Notes: generated by a model from the sequence alone, not told the origin. Counted from the stretch's first letter, positions 17,944 through 26,797 are shown. The stretch: 64,000 nt of DNA from Chroococcidiopsis sp. TS-821 (GCF_002939305.1 NZ_MVDI01000001.1:1426001-1490000); one strand, 5' to 3'. Translations and numbers: made by a program.

Positions 17944-19473
17944 TTATCGTTGCCGTCCAATTGTCGTAATATAAACGACGGCTTCTTCTGCGGGAATTCC
18001 TAATACTTCATTAACGAGATCGTCAAAAAAGCCACCGATTCCACTTACACCCAAATTGAGGTAAATTGCTGCTAAATTTAACCTTTGTCCTAGATGTCCA
18101 GCATCCATATGTAGATAGCGATAAACGCGATCGCCGTACTGCGTAACTGCTGTTTTCAAATCAGCGGTGTGAAATAAGACAGCAGCAGCATCGCGACCGA
18201 GTTCTTGCCCTAAACAGAGGTAATGCAACTCGCGGCGGAAGTTCTTAAAGCGAATTTGTCGCAATTCTTGTGCTTTGGGTGCGTAGTAATAGCAGCCTTC
18301 TTCTAACCCCCTTACTCCTGATACAGCAATAAAAGTTTCGATTAAATTCAAGTCGAAGTAATCGGGAGACTCATCTAAACCTTGTTCGACGTAATTTTGC
18401 GGTTGATACGTAAAATCAAGTAACGCTTTGAGTTCATCTAAAGTTAACTCCGCACCGCTGTAAGCGCGAGTCGAACGTCGCCGGAGAATCGTGCGTTCTA
18501 ATCCTTCGAGATTTAAGCCCCAGTCGATGGGCGCCGTTGCAGTAGAAACTTTGAGACAAAAAGGAAAGTTGTACTTGTCTTCTAACGAGGTAGTAGGCGT
18601 CACTGCTGGAAACTTATCCGCCTCTGCATCAGGTTCAATTTGCGTCGCGCGGTGACAGAAACCTAAAAGTTCGCCATCAGGGATATGGGGGTAGTTTGTC
18701 TGCTTAGCAGAAGGTAAAGCTGTGATTCCTACAGGAAAATTTTGTTGGACGTCAAGTAAGTCGGCTAAGGCGACAACGGCGATCGCGCCTTCTTGTTTAG
18801 CATCGAGGTAGAGTAATTGATTGAGCGTTTCGTCAGCAAAACCGCCGATCAAATGCGCTCGATAGTCATTCAACGCACAGGCTAACTCAATATTTCCCAA
18901 TAAGTGACCTGTATCGAGAAATATACGGCGATACGCGCGGTCTTGATAGCGCCATGCTGAACGATAAAAAACGGCTGTGGTGACGATCGCTAAATCGGTT
19001 TTCTCTAATGCGGAGTGTCCAAAACAAGCCGTTTGCAAAGATTGCCAGACATCATTTTCCCAGAAATGAACCAATGAATGTGTTTGTGGTTGGTAGTTAT
19101 ACAATCCTGCAGGAAGTAGCGGTGTTCCGCGCGAAATTAGATAAACTTCAGCCGGATACAAACCACCCGCAGAAGGTGCAGCCCGTAGATAAATTGGGTT
19201 CATCATACTAGGCAATTTTGCCGTTAGCCCATAGCTGCAAAATAAGAGTCGCGATAACCGTCGCCACCATAAGGCGACAGGTTCATCAGAAAAGGCAAGA
19301 TTTTCTTCTTGGATGTAAGGTTTTAAGTCATAACTGGTACCAATTTTGTATTCTTTAAACGGGACTGGTTGCTTACTCCAATCTAGCCCTTGACTTTTAG
19401 CGGCGATCGTCTCAGGGTGATACTTAGTGCGATCGTGGTAATGTTGCGCAATTGATTCGTGATGTTCTGGCAT
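17944..19473 (-). CDS. Tandem-domain SagB/ThcOx family nitroreductase-like dehydrogenase
   Basis: A 509-residue FMN-dependent dehydrogenase-like protein made of two nitroreductase domains. The first half has YLRAAPSAGGLYPAEVYLI and FLDTGHLLGNIELACA; the second has RRRSTRAYSGAELTLDELKA, then HMDAGHLGQRLNLAAIYLN and GVSGIGGFFDD. The AAPSAGGLYP element is the SagB-type flavin loop. SagB enzymes oxidise azolines in thiazole/oxazole-modified peptides, but here there is no YcaO, ThiF-like or precursor gene, and cyanobacteria carry stand-alone members, so another substrate is likely. ATG at 19473; upstream is a GAGGTTGGAGG repeat tract. Family sure, role unknown. Confidence 0.87.
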   Translation of the reverse strand: MPEHHESIAQHYHDRTKYHPETIAAKSQGLDWSKQPVPFKEYKIGTSYDLKPYIQEENLAFSDEPVALWWRRLSRLLFCSYGLTAKLPSMMNPIYLRAAPSAGGLYPAEVYLISRGTPLLPAGLYNYQPQTHSLVHFWENDVWQSLQTACFGHSALEKTDLAIVTTAVFYRSAWRYQDRAYRRIFLDTGHLLGNIELACALNDYRAHLIGGFADETLNQLLYLDAKQEGAIAVVALADLLDVQQNFPVGITALPSAKQTNYPHIPDGELLGFCHRATQIEPDAEADKFPAVTPTTSLEDKYNFPFCLKVSTATAPIDWGLNLEGLERTILRRRSTRAYSGAELTLDELKALLDFTYQPQNYVEQGLDESPDYFDLNLIETFIAVSGVRGLEEGCYYYAPKAQELRQIRFKNFRRELHYLCLGQELGRDAAAVLFHTADLKTAVTQYGDRVYRYLHMDAGHLGQRLNLAAIYLNLGVSGIGGFFDDLVNEVLGIPAEEAVVYITTIGRQR

Positions 19474-19596
19474 ATAGTGAGGGTTAGAAATCAGAGGTTG
19501 GAGGTTAGGGAAAAAAATGGAATATTTAAGGTTGGACTAAATGCTTTCCTAAACCCAACGCTAACACTTCGCCTTTGGCTAACACTCAAGCGTCTC

Positions 19597-19636
19597 TTCT
19601 ATAATGTCCTAACCAAACAGACCATTGCGATAGAAG
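19597..19636. repeat. Dispersed repeat, ATAATGTCCTAA type, copy 1
   Basis: CTATAATGTCCTAACC, a variable spacer, then GACCATTGCGATAGAAG. The same core order (AATGTCCTAA, ATTGACCATTGC, TAGAG) is found at 62686-62721, over 43 kb away. Confidence 0.5.
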
Positions 19637-19682
19637 TTTAAGGTCTGTTCAACGGAAAAGACCTTAGCGGTTATACTAGGGG

Positions 19683-19713
19683 TCAGCTGCTATAATGTCC
19701 CAACTCTATTGAC
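19683..19713. repeat. Dispersed repeat, GCTGCTATAATGTCC type, copy 2
   Basis: GCTGCTATAATGTCCCAACTCTATTG is matched with three mismatches at 33276-33301. It also shares ATAATGTCC with the copy starting at 19597. Confidence 0.55.
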
Positions 19714-19810
19714 AACTAGGACTATAAACATCGATTAGCTCAATGATTAAGGGTTAATTACTTTGTGAAGAGCCGGGAAGGGGTATTTATTTTACATTGT
19801 ATTAATCGAG

Positions 19811-21574
19811 TTAAACAACTCCTGAATAAATCAATCCCCGATGAACATCTAATGTCAATATTGCCCCGTCGCGAATGACTTCTGTAGCTTGTGTAACGCC
19901 ATAAACTACTGGTACGTTCAAGCATTTGCCAATCACTGCAGCGTGACATGTTGAACTATTTTCCTCAACCACGATCGCTGCGGCTTTGCGAATTGCTTCG
20001 ACATAGTTTGCATTCGTGTTGGAGGCAATGAGAATTTCCCCAGGATTAAACTTGCCCACATCCATCGCATCGTATGCTACTCGCGCCCGTCCACTTACAA
20101 TACCTTGTCCAATGCCATGACCGCGACCGAGAATTGCTTTGACGACTTCAACTTTAATGAGATCTGTAGAACCGGAAACACCTTGGAGAGTCCCTGCAGT
20201 CATCACAACTAAATCGCCTTGTTTGAGCAGCTGCTTTTCCTGAGCGACATTCAACGCTGCTTGAAACGTCTGATTTGTCGAAGCTAAATCCAAAAGTAAC
20301 AAGGGTTTAACGCCCCATACAAGTTGTAATTGACGCGCAATATCGACGTGTGGTGTAATTGCCAGAATTGGTGTTGTCGGACGAAACTTAGAAACATTGC
20401 GTGCAGTCGAACCCGTTTTTGTCAGCGTCATAATTGCTGCGGCTCCCAACTGTTCTGCAATCTGACCTACAGCTTGACTAATCGCATTTGGAATCGAGTG
20501 GCGGGTATCTTTAATTTTGTGTGGATTTGCAGCTATTGCTTGTTCTTGCTCAATTCTTACCGCAATTCGTGCCATTGTTGCGACAGCTTCCACAGGATAC
20601 TTACCCACAGCAGTTTCGTTAGAAAGCATAACGGCGTCGGTTCCATCTAAAATCGCATTGGCAACGTCTGAAACTTCTGCGCGAGTAGGTCGCGGGCTGT
20701 GTACCATGCTGTCTAACATTTGTGTTGCTGTAATAATCGGAATACCTAAGCGGTTTGCCGTTGCAATCAATCGCTTTTGTAAGATGGGAACATCTTCAGC
20801 GGGAAGTTCTACACCTAAATCTCCTCTGGCTACCATGACACCATCGCACAGAGCCAAAATCGCTTCCATTTGTTCGATCGCTTCATGCTTTTCGATTTTG
20901 GCAATGACTGGGACTTGTTTACCGGTACTGGAAATTAAGTCTTTTACTTCTAAAACGTCTTGCGGGTTACGCACAAACGAAAGTGCTACCCAATCAACTC
21001 CTTGATCGAGACCGAACATCAAATCTTCGCGATCTTTTTCCGTCAGAGCTTTGATTGATAAATAGACTCCTGGAAAATTGACTCCTTTATTATTGGAAAG
21101 TACTCCACCCACAACAACGCGACAATGCAATTCTTGGGCAGAGGAATCGACTTCTTTAACAACCATTTCGACTCGACCGTCATCGAGGAGAATTGTCGCG
21201 CCGACAGGGACTTCTTGCGCTAAGTTATCGTAAGTCACGCAACTTTTGTGCTGTGTACCAACGATTGGCTTGCTCGTAAGGGTAAAGGCATCCCCTTTAC
21301 ACACGACGACTGAACCAGTTTCAAACCTTCCCAAACGAATTTTTGGTCCTTGTAAATCTTGGAGAATCGCTACAGGTTGGTCGAGTTCAAAGGCAATTTG
21401 GCGAATCATGCGGACGCTACGCAGATGATCTGCATGCGTGCCATGCGAAAAATTCAGTCGTAGTGTTGTTGCGCCTGCTTCGATTAACGCACGTAGTACT
21501 TCGGGTTGGCTGGTAGCAGGACCAATTGTGGCGACAATTTTTGTTCGACGTGGGGAGGAACCTGGTAGTTGCAT
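19811..21574 (-). CDS. pyk: Pyruvate kinase with C-terminal phosphohistidine-type domain
   Basis: Glycolytic enzyme making pyruvate and ATP from phosphoenolpyruvate and ADP. About 587 residues from the ATG at 21574; a TTG start 36 bases upstream lies in a repeat tract and is unlikely. RTKIVATIGPAT, LRLNFSHGTHADH, ILQDLQGPKIRLG, the lysine loop VPVIAKIEKHEAI, VMVARGDLGVELPAE and TATQMLDSMVHSPRPTRAE are the catalytic core. The C-terminal 100 residues form a PEP-utiliser mobile domain with STCHAAVIG, a form common in cyanobacteria and Bacillus whose histidine may not be used. Single transcription unit on the minus strand. Confidence 0.95.
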   Translation of the reverse strand: MQLPGSSPRRTKIVATIGPATSQPEVLRALIEAGATTLRLNFSHGTHADHLRSVRMIRQIAFELDQPVAILQDLQGPKIRLGRFETGSVVVCKGDAFTLTSKPIVGTQHKSCVTYDNLAQEVPVGATILLDDGRVEMVVKEVDSSAQELHCRVVVGGVLSNNKGVNFPGVYLSIKALTEKDREDLMFGLDQGVDWVALSFVRNPQDVLEVKDLISSTGKQVPVIAKIEKHEAIEQMEAILALCDGVMVARGDLGVELPAEDVPILQKRLIATANRLGIPIITATQMLDSMVHSPRPTRAEVSDVANAILDGTDAVMLSNETAVGKYPVEAVATMARIAVRIEQEQAIAANPHKIKDTRHSIPNAISQAVGQIAEQLGAAAIMTLTKTGSTARNVSKFRPTTPILAITPHVDIARQLQLVWGVKPLLLLDLASTNQTFQAALNVAQEKQLLKQGDLVVMTAGTLQGVSGSTDLIKVEVVKAILGRGHGIGQGIVSGRARVAYDAMDVGKFNPGEILIASNTNANYVEAIRKAAAIVVEENSSTCHAAVIGKCLNVPVVYGVTQATEVIRDGAILTLDVHRGLIYSGVV

Positions 21575-21596
21575 TGAGGCTATTCCTGATAGTGAG

Positions 21597-21632
21597 GGGT
21601 CAGAGGTCAAAGGTCCGGGGTTGGGGAGAAAT
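21597..21632. repeat. Degenerate GAGGTCA-type repeat before pyk
   Basis: GGGGTCAGAGGTCAAAGGTC and following GGGGTTGGGG: same class of tract as at 15780 and 54712. It covers the alternative TTG start of pyk, which argues against that start. Confidence 0.5.
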
Positions 21633-21849
21633 TATGCCTATTCTCTACATTTTGGCAACAGATGCAAACCCCAAAATTCATACTACATACGAATTCCTTC
21701 ATTACAAAAATTATGAAATAGTATTAGCCCCGTAAATTTGTTTTAAGCGCGGTTTTTTCGTAGATAAATCCGCATCTATCATGACTTCTGCTATACAAAA
21801 CTTTAATATTGAGATAGCCGTATCATACACTACTCAATACCTTCTGCAA

Positions 21850-21855
21850 AAGGAG
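21850..21855 (+). promoter_or_regulatory. Ribosome binding site of crtR
   Basis: AAGGAG, seven bases before the ATG at 21863; one of the few strong sites in the window and it fixes the crtR start. Confidence 0.65.
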
Positions 21856-21862
21856 TTTAAAA

Positions 21863-22777
21863 ATGCTCATGTCAGAGGCACAAAAGCCAATGACAGTCCC
21901 CAAGGAGTTTTTAATGGCGCCAGGGGGTCTCAATATTACAGTCACAATGTTTTTAGCTGCAGTCGTCATGCTGGTATTGTCTAACTTAGGCTACTGGCTG
22001 TGGGAATGGCCGCACTGGTGCTGCTTTACAACGAATGTGCTGGCTTTACACATCGCGGGTACAGTCATTCACGATGCGTGTCATCAATCTGCTCACCGTA
22101 ACCGCCTAATTAACGCGATTTTAGGGCATGGAAGTGCGCTGATGTTAGCATTTTCCTTTCCTGTCTTTACGCGGGTCCATTTGCAGCATCACGCCCATGT
22201 TAACGATCCCGACAACGATCCTGATTATTTTGTTTCTACCGCAGGTCCGCTATGGTTGATTAATGCTCGATTTTTTTATCACGAGGTATTTTTCTTCAAA
22301 CGGCAGCTGTGGCGCAATTATGAATTATTAGAATGGTTTATTGGTCGTTTGATTGTCATCGCGATTTTCTGGGTGGCAATTCAGTACCATTTCTTGGGCT
22401 ATGTGCTGAATTTTTGGTTTATTCCCTCCGCAATTGTGGGATTAGCACTAGGTTTATTCTTTGACTATTTGCCGCATCGTCCGCATCGATCGCGCGATCG
22501 CTGGACAAATGCCCGCGTTTACCCCAATCCCATCCTAAATTTATTGATTATGGGGCAAAACTATCACTTAATTCACCACCTATGGCCTTCAATTCCCTGG
22601 TACAACTACCAACCAGCTTACTATGCGACTAAGCCGCTACTAGATGCGAAAGGTTCTCCGCAAACTTTAGGCATTCTTCAAGGAAAAAAAGATTTCTGGA
22701 ATTTTATTTATGATGTGTTTGTCGGTATTCGCTTCCATCATCATCAAGAGGAACTGCCAGAAGTCATTAATAAGTAG
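21863..22777 (+). CDS. crtR: Beta-carotene hydroxylase of the CrtR type
   Basis: Membrane di-iron hydroxylase of the fatty-acid-desaturase superfamily that adds 3-hydroxyl groups to beta-ionone rings, giving zeaxanthin and, with other enzymes, related xanthophylls. 304 residues with several membrane helices. The histidine boxes are HDACHQSAH (about 72-80), HLQHHAHV (about 108-115) and NYHLIHHLWPSIPWY near the C-terminus, in the desaturase order. MTVPKEFLMAPGG matches the N-terminus of cyanobacterial CrtR as I recall it. ATG at 21863 has AAGGAG (21850-21855) seven bases upstream; a second ATG two codons on is possible. The transporter gene follows on the same strand after 80 bases. Confidence 0.88.
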   Translation: MLMSEAQKPMTVPKEFLMAPGGLNITVTMFLAAVVMLVLSNLGYWLWEWPHWCCFTTNVLALHIAGTVIHDACHQSAHRNRLINAILGHGSALMLAFSFPVFTRVHLQHHAHVNDPDNDPDYFVSTAGPLWLINARFFYHEVFFFKRQLWRNYELLEWFIGRLIVIAIFWVAIQYHFLGYVLNFWFIPSAIVGLALGLFFDYLPHRPHRSRDRWTNARVYPNPILNLLIMGQNYHLIHHLWPSIPWYNYQPAYYATKPLLDAKGSPQTLGILQGKKDFWNFIYDVFVGIRFHHHQEELPEVINK

Positions 22778-22857
22778 ACATTTTTGTTGGGTAATGGACG
22801 CGTTTGCCAATTACCAGTTACCAATGACCGACTTTGCTACCTAGCTGCTTTTAATCT

Positions 22858-24060
22858 GTGGCAACTTTTTTGCACTACGCCAGCATTGGGGCGATCGCCT
22901 TAACCTACTTAGGCTTGGGTTTGGGTTACTTTCCAGGGTTACGCATGAATCGGGCGACGATCGCGCTTGTCGGTTCTGCGATTCTCATTGCCTTGGGCGT
23001 ACTAACTCTTTCTGAAGCATGGCAGGCGATTGACCCCAGAACGATTGTTTTCCTGCTAAGTATGATGATCGTTAATGCGAATCTTGCTTATGCAGGTTTC
23101 TTTGAAGTCGCGCTGGCGTTTCTTTTACACCTAACGCGCAGCCCCTTTGGTCTATTAGTTGTGCTAACCTTTGGCAGCGGGTTTCTTTCGGCATTTCTGC
23201 TTAACGATACGCTAGCACTCGTCTTTACACCTTTAACACTTTCGCTCGCGCAAACGCTGAAACTCAATCCAATTCCTTATTTATTAGCTTTGGCAGCGGC
23301 AACAAATATTGGCTCGGTTGCCACAATTAGCGGTAATCCGCAAAATATCTTGATTGGTTCGTTTTCAGGAATCGGTTATGTTGAATTTGCCCGCGTTCTG
23401 GCGCCGGTAGCGGTGGTAGGATTGTGTTTGCAAATTGCGCTGTTGTGGTGGTACTACCCTGAAGTGCGATCGCTACAAGCGGTTCCCGGCGAAGCAACAC
23501 CAGTTAGTTACCGCATCTATCGACCGCTATTTATCAAAAGCGTTGTTATTACCTTAGCGCTCTTGACAAGTTTTGTCTTAGGTGTTCCGCTAGCTGAGGC
23601 GGCGTTATTCGCTGCGGCTTTGTTGTTAATTACACGGCGGTTGAAACCCGAACGCGTTCTTAATGAAATCGACTGGAATTTGCTCGTGATGTTTTCCGGT
23701 TTATTTATTCTGACGCGAGGTACGCAAAAACTGAATCTGTTAGCCCCATTTACCGCGTGGGTAGACGATCCCGCTGGCTTAATCGGAGTTACCGCAATTT
23801 TATCAAATCTCATTTCTAACGTTCCCGCAGTGCTTTTGATTGAACCGTTCATTGCGCGAGAAGATACGCGATCGTGGTTGATGCTAGCAGCAGGTGCAAC
23901 TTTGGCCGGAAACTTATCGTTATTTGGTGCTGTGGCTAATTTGATTACAGCAGAAGCCGCCGCGAGACTAGGTTACCAACTCACGTTTTGGGAACACTTG
24001 CGGTTTGGCTTACCGCTAACGGGGTTGACACTCACTATCGTTTATTTTTGGGTAGGTTAA
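22858..24060 (+). CDS. SLC13/ArsB-like anion or ion transporter
   Basis: A 400-residue inner-membrane transporter of the ion-transporter superfamily (SLC13, CitMHS, ArsB/NhaD relatives) with about ten hydrophobic helices in two inverted halves. The re-entrant-loop landmarks are FLLNDTLALVFTPL and AAATNIGSVATISGNPQN in the first half, and ILSNLISNVPAVLLIEPF and AAGATLAGNLSLFGAVANL in the second. The SNVPAV and GNPQN motifs are the substrate/cation sites of this fold. The start is GTG at 22858; a TAA in frame at 22852 rules out an earlier one. Substrate (dicarboxylate, sulfate, arsenite or sodium/proton) cannot be assigned. Confidence 0.85.
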   Translation: MATFLHYASIGAIALTYLGLGLGYFPGLRMNRATIALVGSAILIALGVLTLSEAWQAIDPRTIVFLLSMMIVNANLAYAGFFEVALAFLLHLTRSPFGLLVVLTFGSGFLSAFLLNDTLALVFTPLTLSLAQTLKLNPIPYLLALAAATNIGSVATISGNPQNILIGSFSGIGYVEFARVLAPVAVVGLCLQIALLWWYYPEVRSLQAVPGEATPVSYRIYRPLFIKSVVITLALLTSFVLGVPLAEAALFAAALLLITRRLKPERVLNEIDWNLLVMFSGLFILTRGTQKLNLLAPFTAWVDDPAGLIGVTAILSNLISNVPAVLLIEPFIAREDTRSWLMLAAGATLAGNLSLFGAVANLITAEAAARLGYQLTFWEHLRFGLPLTGLTLTIVYFWVG

Positions 24061-24082
24061 AGTTGTATAGGTTTAGGGGCTT

Positions 24083-24117
24083 CCGACTTTCTTCGAAGCT
24101 ATAGAAACTAAGTGTAA
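24083..24117. repeat. Dispersed repeat, CGACTTTCTTCG type, copy 1
   Basis: CGACTTTCTTCG-AA-GCTAT followed by ACTAAGTGT; matches 32081-32113 (CGACTTTCTTCG-GG-GCTAT then ACAAAGGGT). Both lie just past genes in non-coding DNA. Confidence 0.5.
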
Positions 24118-24143
24118 CGAGCTTTTGACAGTTCGAGTTTTAA

Positions 24144-24569
24144 CTATGCTAGTGCTTCACTAGCAGCCGATGCGCTGCGCCCCTCACTCCTCTTTGGGGA
24201 TAAATTCCAGTCGGGGCGTAAGGATTTTGCACCACGCAAATAGGTGTGATAAATCTGAGTGTGCGAAATGGGTAGATTAACGTGGAGTAGTAAGCGAATA
24301 CACCGTTGTAAACTACGCTCAACGTGCATTTGCTGTACATCGAGCATTGGAACGTTATCCCAGCACGGACGTTCGCGGGCGATCGCTGCGGGAAAGACAA
24401 CATCAAGATCGCGGGTGACTGAGAATGTCGCACTAATAATTTGACTGGGTTCGAGTTGGTTTCGTGCTTCAATTTCTGCTAGTAGTTCTAACACGGCTTC
24501 TCGGATTGCCTCGTAGGTATTTTCTGTAACCGTTGTTGCACCGCGAATTGCTCGAACTTGCCACTCCAC
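24144..24569 (-). CDS. aroH: AroH-class chorismate mutase
   Basis: Converts chorismate to prephenate for phenylalanine and tyrosine synthesis. About 141 residues from a GTG at 24569, chosen because AAGGAG lies seven bases upstream (24577-24582) and because WQVRAIRGATTV then falls at the N-terminus as in the Bacillus enzyme; the longer frame to 24626 runs back to the sppA stop. Active-site arginines in RAIRGATT and SLQRCIRLLLH, and YLRGAKSLRPDW near the end, match the trimeric AroH family. The last 20 residues, rich in Ser, Ala and Arg, come from repeat-like DNA ending in a hairpin and look acquired. It follows sppA by 59 bases, a common cyanobacterial pair. Confidence 0.92.
   Translation of the reverse strand: MEWQVRAIRGATTVTENTYEAIREAVLELLAEIEARNQLEPSQIISATFSVTRDLDVVFPAAIARERPCWDNVPMLDVQQMHVERSLQRCIRLLLHVNLPISHTQIYHTYLRGAKSLRPDWNLSPKRSEGRSASAASEALA
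24147..24165. repeat. Hairpin at the aroH stop codon
   Basis: TGCTAGTG and CACTAGCA are perfect 8-base complements with a CTT loop. On the minus strand the second arm ends directly before the TAG stop, so the last codons of aroH are part of the stem. Confidence 0.6.
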
Positions 24570-24576
24570 GCTAAAT

Positions 24577-24582
24577 CTCCTT
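24577..24582 (-). promoter_or_regulatory. Ribosome binding site selecting the aroH GTG start
   Basis: AAGGAG on the minus strand, seven bases before GTG at 24569. Confidence 0.65.
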
Positions 24583-24628
24583 TTACACATTGCTTGTCGC
24601 TGCCGTCGCGCGATCGTCATTGCCAATA

Positions 24629-25450
24629 TTACGGTCTATACAACCATAGCGGAAGACCATTGGTAGAAAGATCAAACTCTACCCAATCGATTCCAGACGA
24701 TATGCAGGACGAGATTTGACTATTTCCGGAAATGAGCCGTGTCAGCAATGGCTTGCGTTCTTCTAACGTGTAACACAAAGTTTTTTCTGGATCTAGCCCT
24801 ACAAGTTCTGCTGCCCAACGACGGGCATCTTCCTCCGTACCGAGACGGTCTACCACGCCTAATTCTAATGCTTGCTGCCCTGTAAAGATCCGGCCATCAG
24901 CAAAACTTTTCACAGTCTCTACAGACAAATTCCGCCCCTCAGCAACGGTTTGTACGAATTGAATATAACTAGTATCGATTAATTCTTGTAATATATTCTC
25001 TTCGGGTTGAGTTAATTCGCGGTCAAATGCCAGAATATCTTTATAGGGACCTGACTTAACAACCTTAAACGACACCCCAACTTTTTTCAGCAGGCGTTCG
25101 AGGTTATTGCCCCGCAGAATCACGCCAATACTTCCGGTAATGGTGCCAGGGTTTGCCATAATGTGATGCGCACCCATACCAATATAAACGCCACCAGAAG
25201 CGGAGATATTACCAAAGCTAGCAACAATTTTTACTTTATCGCGCAGGCGCTTTAAAGCACTGTAAATTTCTTGAGAGTCGCCAACTGTCCCCCCAGGGCT
25301 ATCAATGCGTAGCAGTAAAGCAGGAAAACGTTTTTCTTCAACTGTTTTGAGGGCATCGAGGACTCGCTTGCGAGTTGCACTGGCGATCGCCCCTGTAATT
25401 TCAATTCGCGCAATTTGTTTCCGAAATGACGGCTTAAAAGGCCACACCAT
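24629..25450 (-). CDS. sppA: Signal peptide peptidase SppA, short form
   Basis: Serine/lysine protease of family S49 that degrades signal peptides left in the membrane; in cyanobacteria SppA is also linked to thylakoid and phycobilisome adjustment. 273 residues, the short bacterial form. LLLRIDSPGGTVGDSQEIY is the oxyanion region, NISASGGVYIGMG holds the nucleophile (about Ser85), GTITGSIGV follows, and KSGPYKDIL holds the general-base lysine (about Lys137). Lacking a clear N-terminal membrane helix, it may be soluble or peripheral. ATG at 25450. First gene of an sppA-aroH unit. Confidence 0.93.
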   Translation of the reverse strand: MVWPFKPSFRKQIARIEITGAIASATRKRVLDALKTVEEKRFPALLLRIDSPGGTVGDSQEIYSALKRLRDKVKIVASFGNISASGGVYIGMGAHHIMANPGTITGSIGVILRGNNLERLLKKVGVSFKVVKSGPYKDILAFDRELTQPEENILQELIDTSYIQFVQTVAEGRNLSVETVKSFADGRIFTGQQALELGVVDRLGTEEDARRWAAELVGLDPEKTLCYTLEERKPLLTRLISGNSQISSCISSGIDWVEFDLSTNGLPLWLYRP

Positions 25451-25494
25451 GAGCAGTCTAAACTGATTTGAGTAAATAAAAGGGTGATAATTAA

Positions 25495-25534
25495 GTCATT
25501 GGTAATGGACATTTGCAATTACCCATTACCTAAA
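25495..25534. repeat. Degenerate GGTAATTGG-type repeat
   Basis: GTCATTGGTAATGGACATTT followed by GCAATTACCCATTACC: a GGTAATGG unit and its inverse. Similar tracts lie at 17272-17300, 22787-22829 and 26725-26797. Confidence 0.5.
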
Positions 25535-25691
25535 AGATGAAGGTTGTGATATGTCATTTAGCTTACTTAATGCATACCTACGAAATCTACAACCATCTTA
25601 ATTTTTTTTACCTGTGTCTGGGCTGTCTTCATGAAAATACATAATTGGTTACAATCAGAAGTATTGTGTTATCCCAGCGGTTAGTAATTGC

Positions 25692-26720
25692 ATGCAAATC
25701 AAACTCACTGAATCTCGACTTCCCTTCGCGTCGCTTTTATTAATTGCGCCTTTTTTCTTGTGGGGAACTGCAATGGTAGCAATGAAAGGAGTTATCCCGC
25801 ATACAACACCGCTATTTATGGCAGGAGTGCGGTTAGTTCCTGCCGGAATTTTAGTATTAGTAGCAGGTGCGATCGCGCGTAGACAACAGCCTCAAAGTTG
25901 GCAAGCATGGTTGTGGATTAGTCTTTTCGCACTTGTCGATGGCGCGCTGTTTCAAGGCTTCCTTGCTGAGGGGTTGGTAAGAACTGGTGCGGGTTTGGGT
26001 TCAGTGATGATTGATTCGCAACCGATCGCAGTAGCTTTGTTATCGTGTTGGCTATTCGGTGAAAGTATTGGATTTTGGGGTTGGCTAGGGCTGTGTATTG
26101 GAATTTTGGGCATTGGTTTGATTGGTTTACCAGACGAATGGTTTTTGGGCATGGCAAGTAGTCAAATTCATCTCACTTTCGCTTCTTTGGTTGACAGTGG
26201 TGAATGGTTAATGCTACTCGCTGCGCTGTCAATGGCGATAGGAACGGTGATTATTCGCTATGTTAGTCGCTATGCTGACCCGGTCATGGCAACGGGATGG
26301 CATATGATTTTAGGAGGATTGCCGTTATTCGCGCTAAGTAGTGCAGTAGAGTCACAGCAATGGGTCAATATTGATTTATCTGGCTGGATGGCGCTGGCAT
26401 ATTCTACGATATTTGGAAGTGCGATCGCATACGGTTTATTCTTTTACTTCGCTTCTAGCGGCAATCTCACAAGCTTGAGTTCATTAACTTTTCTGACTCC
26501 TGTTTTTGCATTATTATTTGGCAATCTGTTACTGGGTGAAGTTCTCAGTCCCTTACAATGGGTAGGTGTCAGCTTGACTTTAATTAGCATCTACCTAATT
26601 AATCAGCGCGAAGTTTTAAAAATCGGCGGTAAAATTTCTGCAGTGACAGAAGAGTTAGAAACGAACACTGTTCCGGTTTCTCTATCAATTCAAGACTCTA
26701 AGTCGGATTTACTACATTAA
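25692..26720 (+). CDS. EamA/DMT-family permease
   Basis: A 342-residue inner-membrane permease of the drug/metabolite transporter superfamily, with ten hydrophobic helices in two EamA repeats. FFLWGTAMVAMKGVIPHTTP opens the first repeat; AALSMAIGTVIIRYV opens the second, and SLTFLTPVFALLFGNLLLGE is the characteristic end of repeat two. The C-terminal 30 residues are a soluble tail. ATG at 25692. Members export amino acids, metabolites or nucleotide sugars; there is no contextual hint here beyond a following glycosyltransferase, separated by repeat DNA. Substrate unknown. Confidence 0.88.
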   Translation: MQIKLTESRLPFASLLLIAPFFLWGTAMVAMKGVIPHTTPLFMAGVRLVPAGILVLVAGAIARRQQPQSWQAWLWISLFALVDGALFQGFLAEGLVRTGAGLGSVMIDSQPIAVALLSCWLFGESIGFWGWLGLCIGILGIGLIGLPDEWFLGMASSQIHLTFASLVDSGEWLMLLAALSMAIGTVIIRYVSRYADPVMATGWHMILGGLPLFALSSAVESQQWVNIDLSGWMALAYSTIFGSAIAYGLFFYFASSGNLTSLSSLTFLTPVFALLFGNLLLGEVLSPLQWVGVSLTLISIYLINQREVLKIGGKISAVTEELETNTVPVSLSIQDSKSDLLH

Positions 26721-26724
26721 CTCG

Positions 26725-26797
26725 TAATTGGGTAATTGGTTATAGGTAATAGTTGATTGATAATATTCTTTCCAGTGACCAATTACCAGTTACCCAT
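26725..26797. repeat. Degenerate GGTAATTGG repeat tract
   Basis: GTAATTGGGTAATTGGTTAT and later CCAATTACCAGTTACC: the same unit in both orientations, filling the gap between the EamA and GT4 genes. Confidence 0.5.

Larger units (their letters stand above)
19474..19810. other. Repeat-rich non-coding interval, 337 bp
   Basis: Between the SagB-like gene and pyk (its 3' end). It contains a GAGGTTGG-type tract (19489-19512), two copies of a small dispersed repeat (19597-19636 and 19683-19713), and an inverted repeat AAGGTCT (19640-19646) with AGACCTT (19659-19665). No coding potential seen. Confidence 0.6.

Noticed and set aside
24149-24472. Second minus-strand frame of 107 codons inside aroH
   Set aside because: Out-of-frame shadow; aroH has the conserved chorismate mutase motifs and the ribosome binding site.
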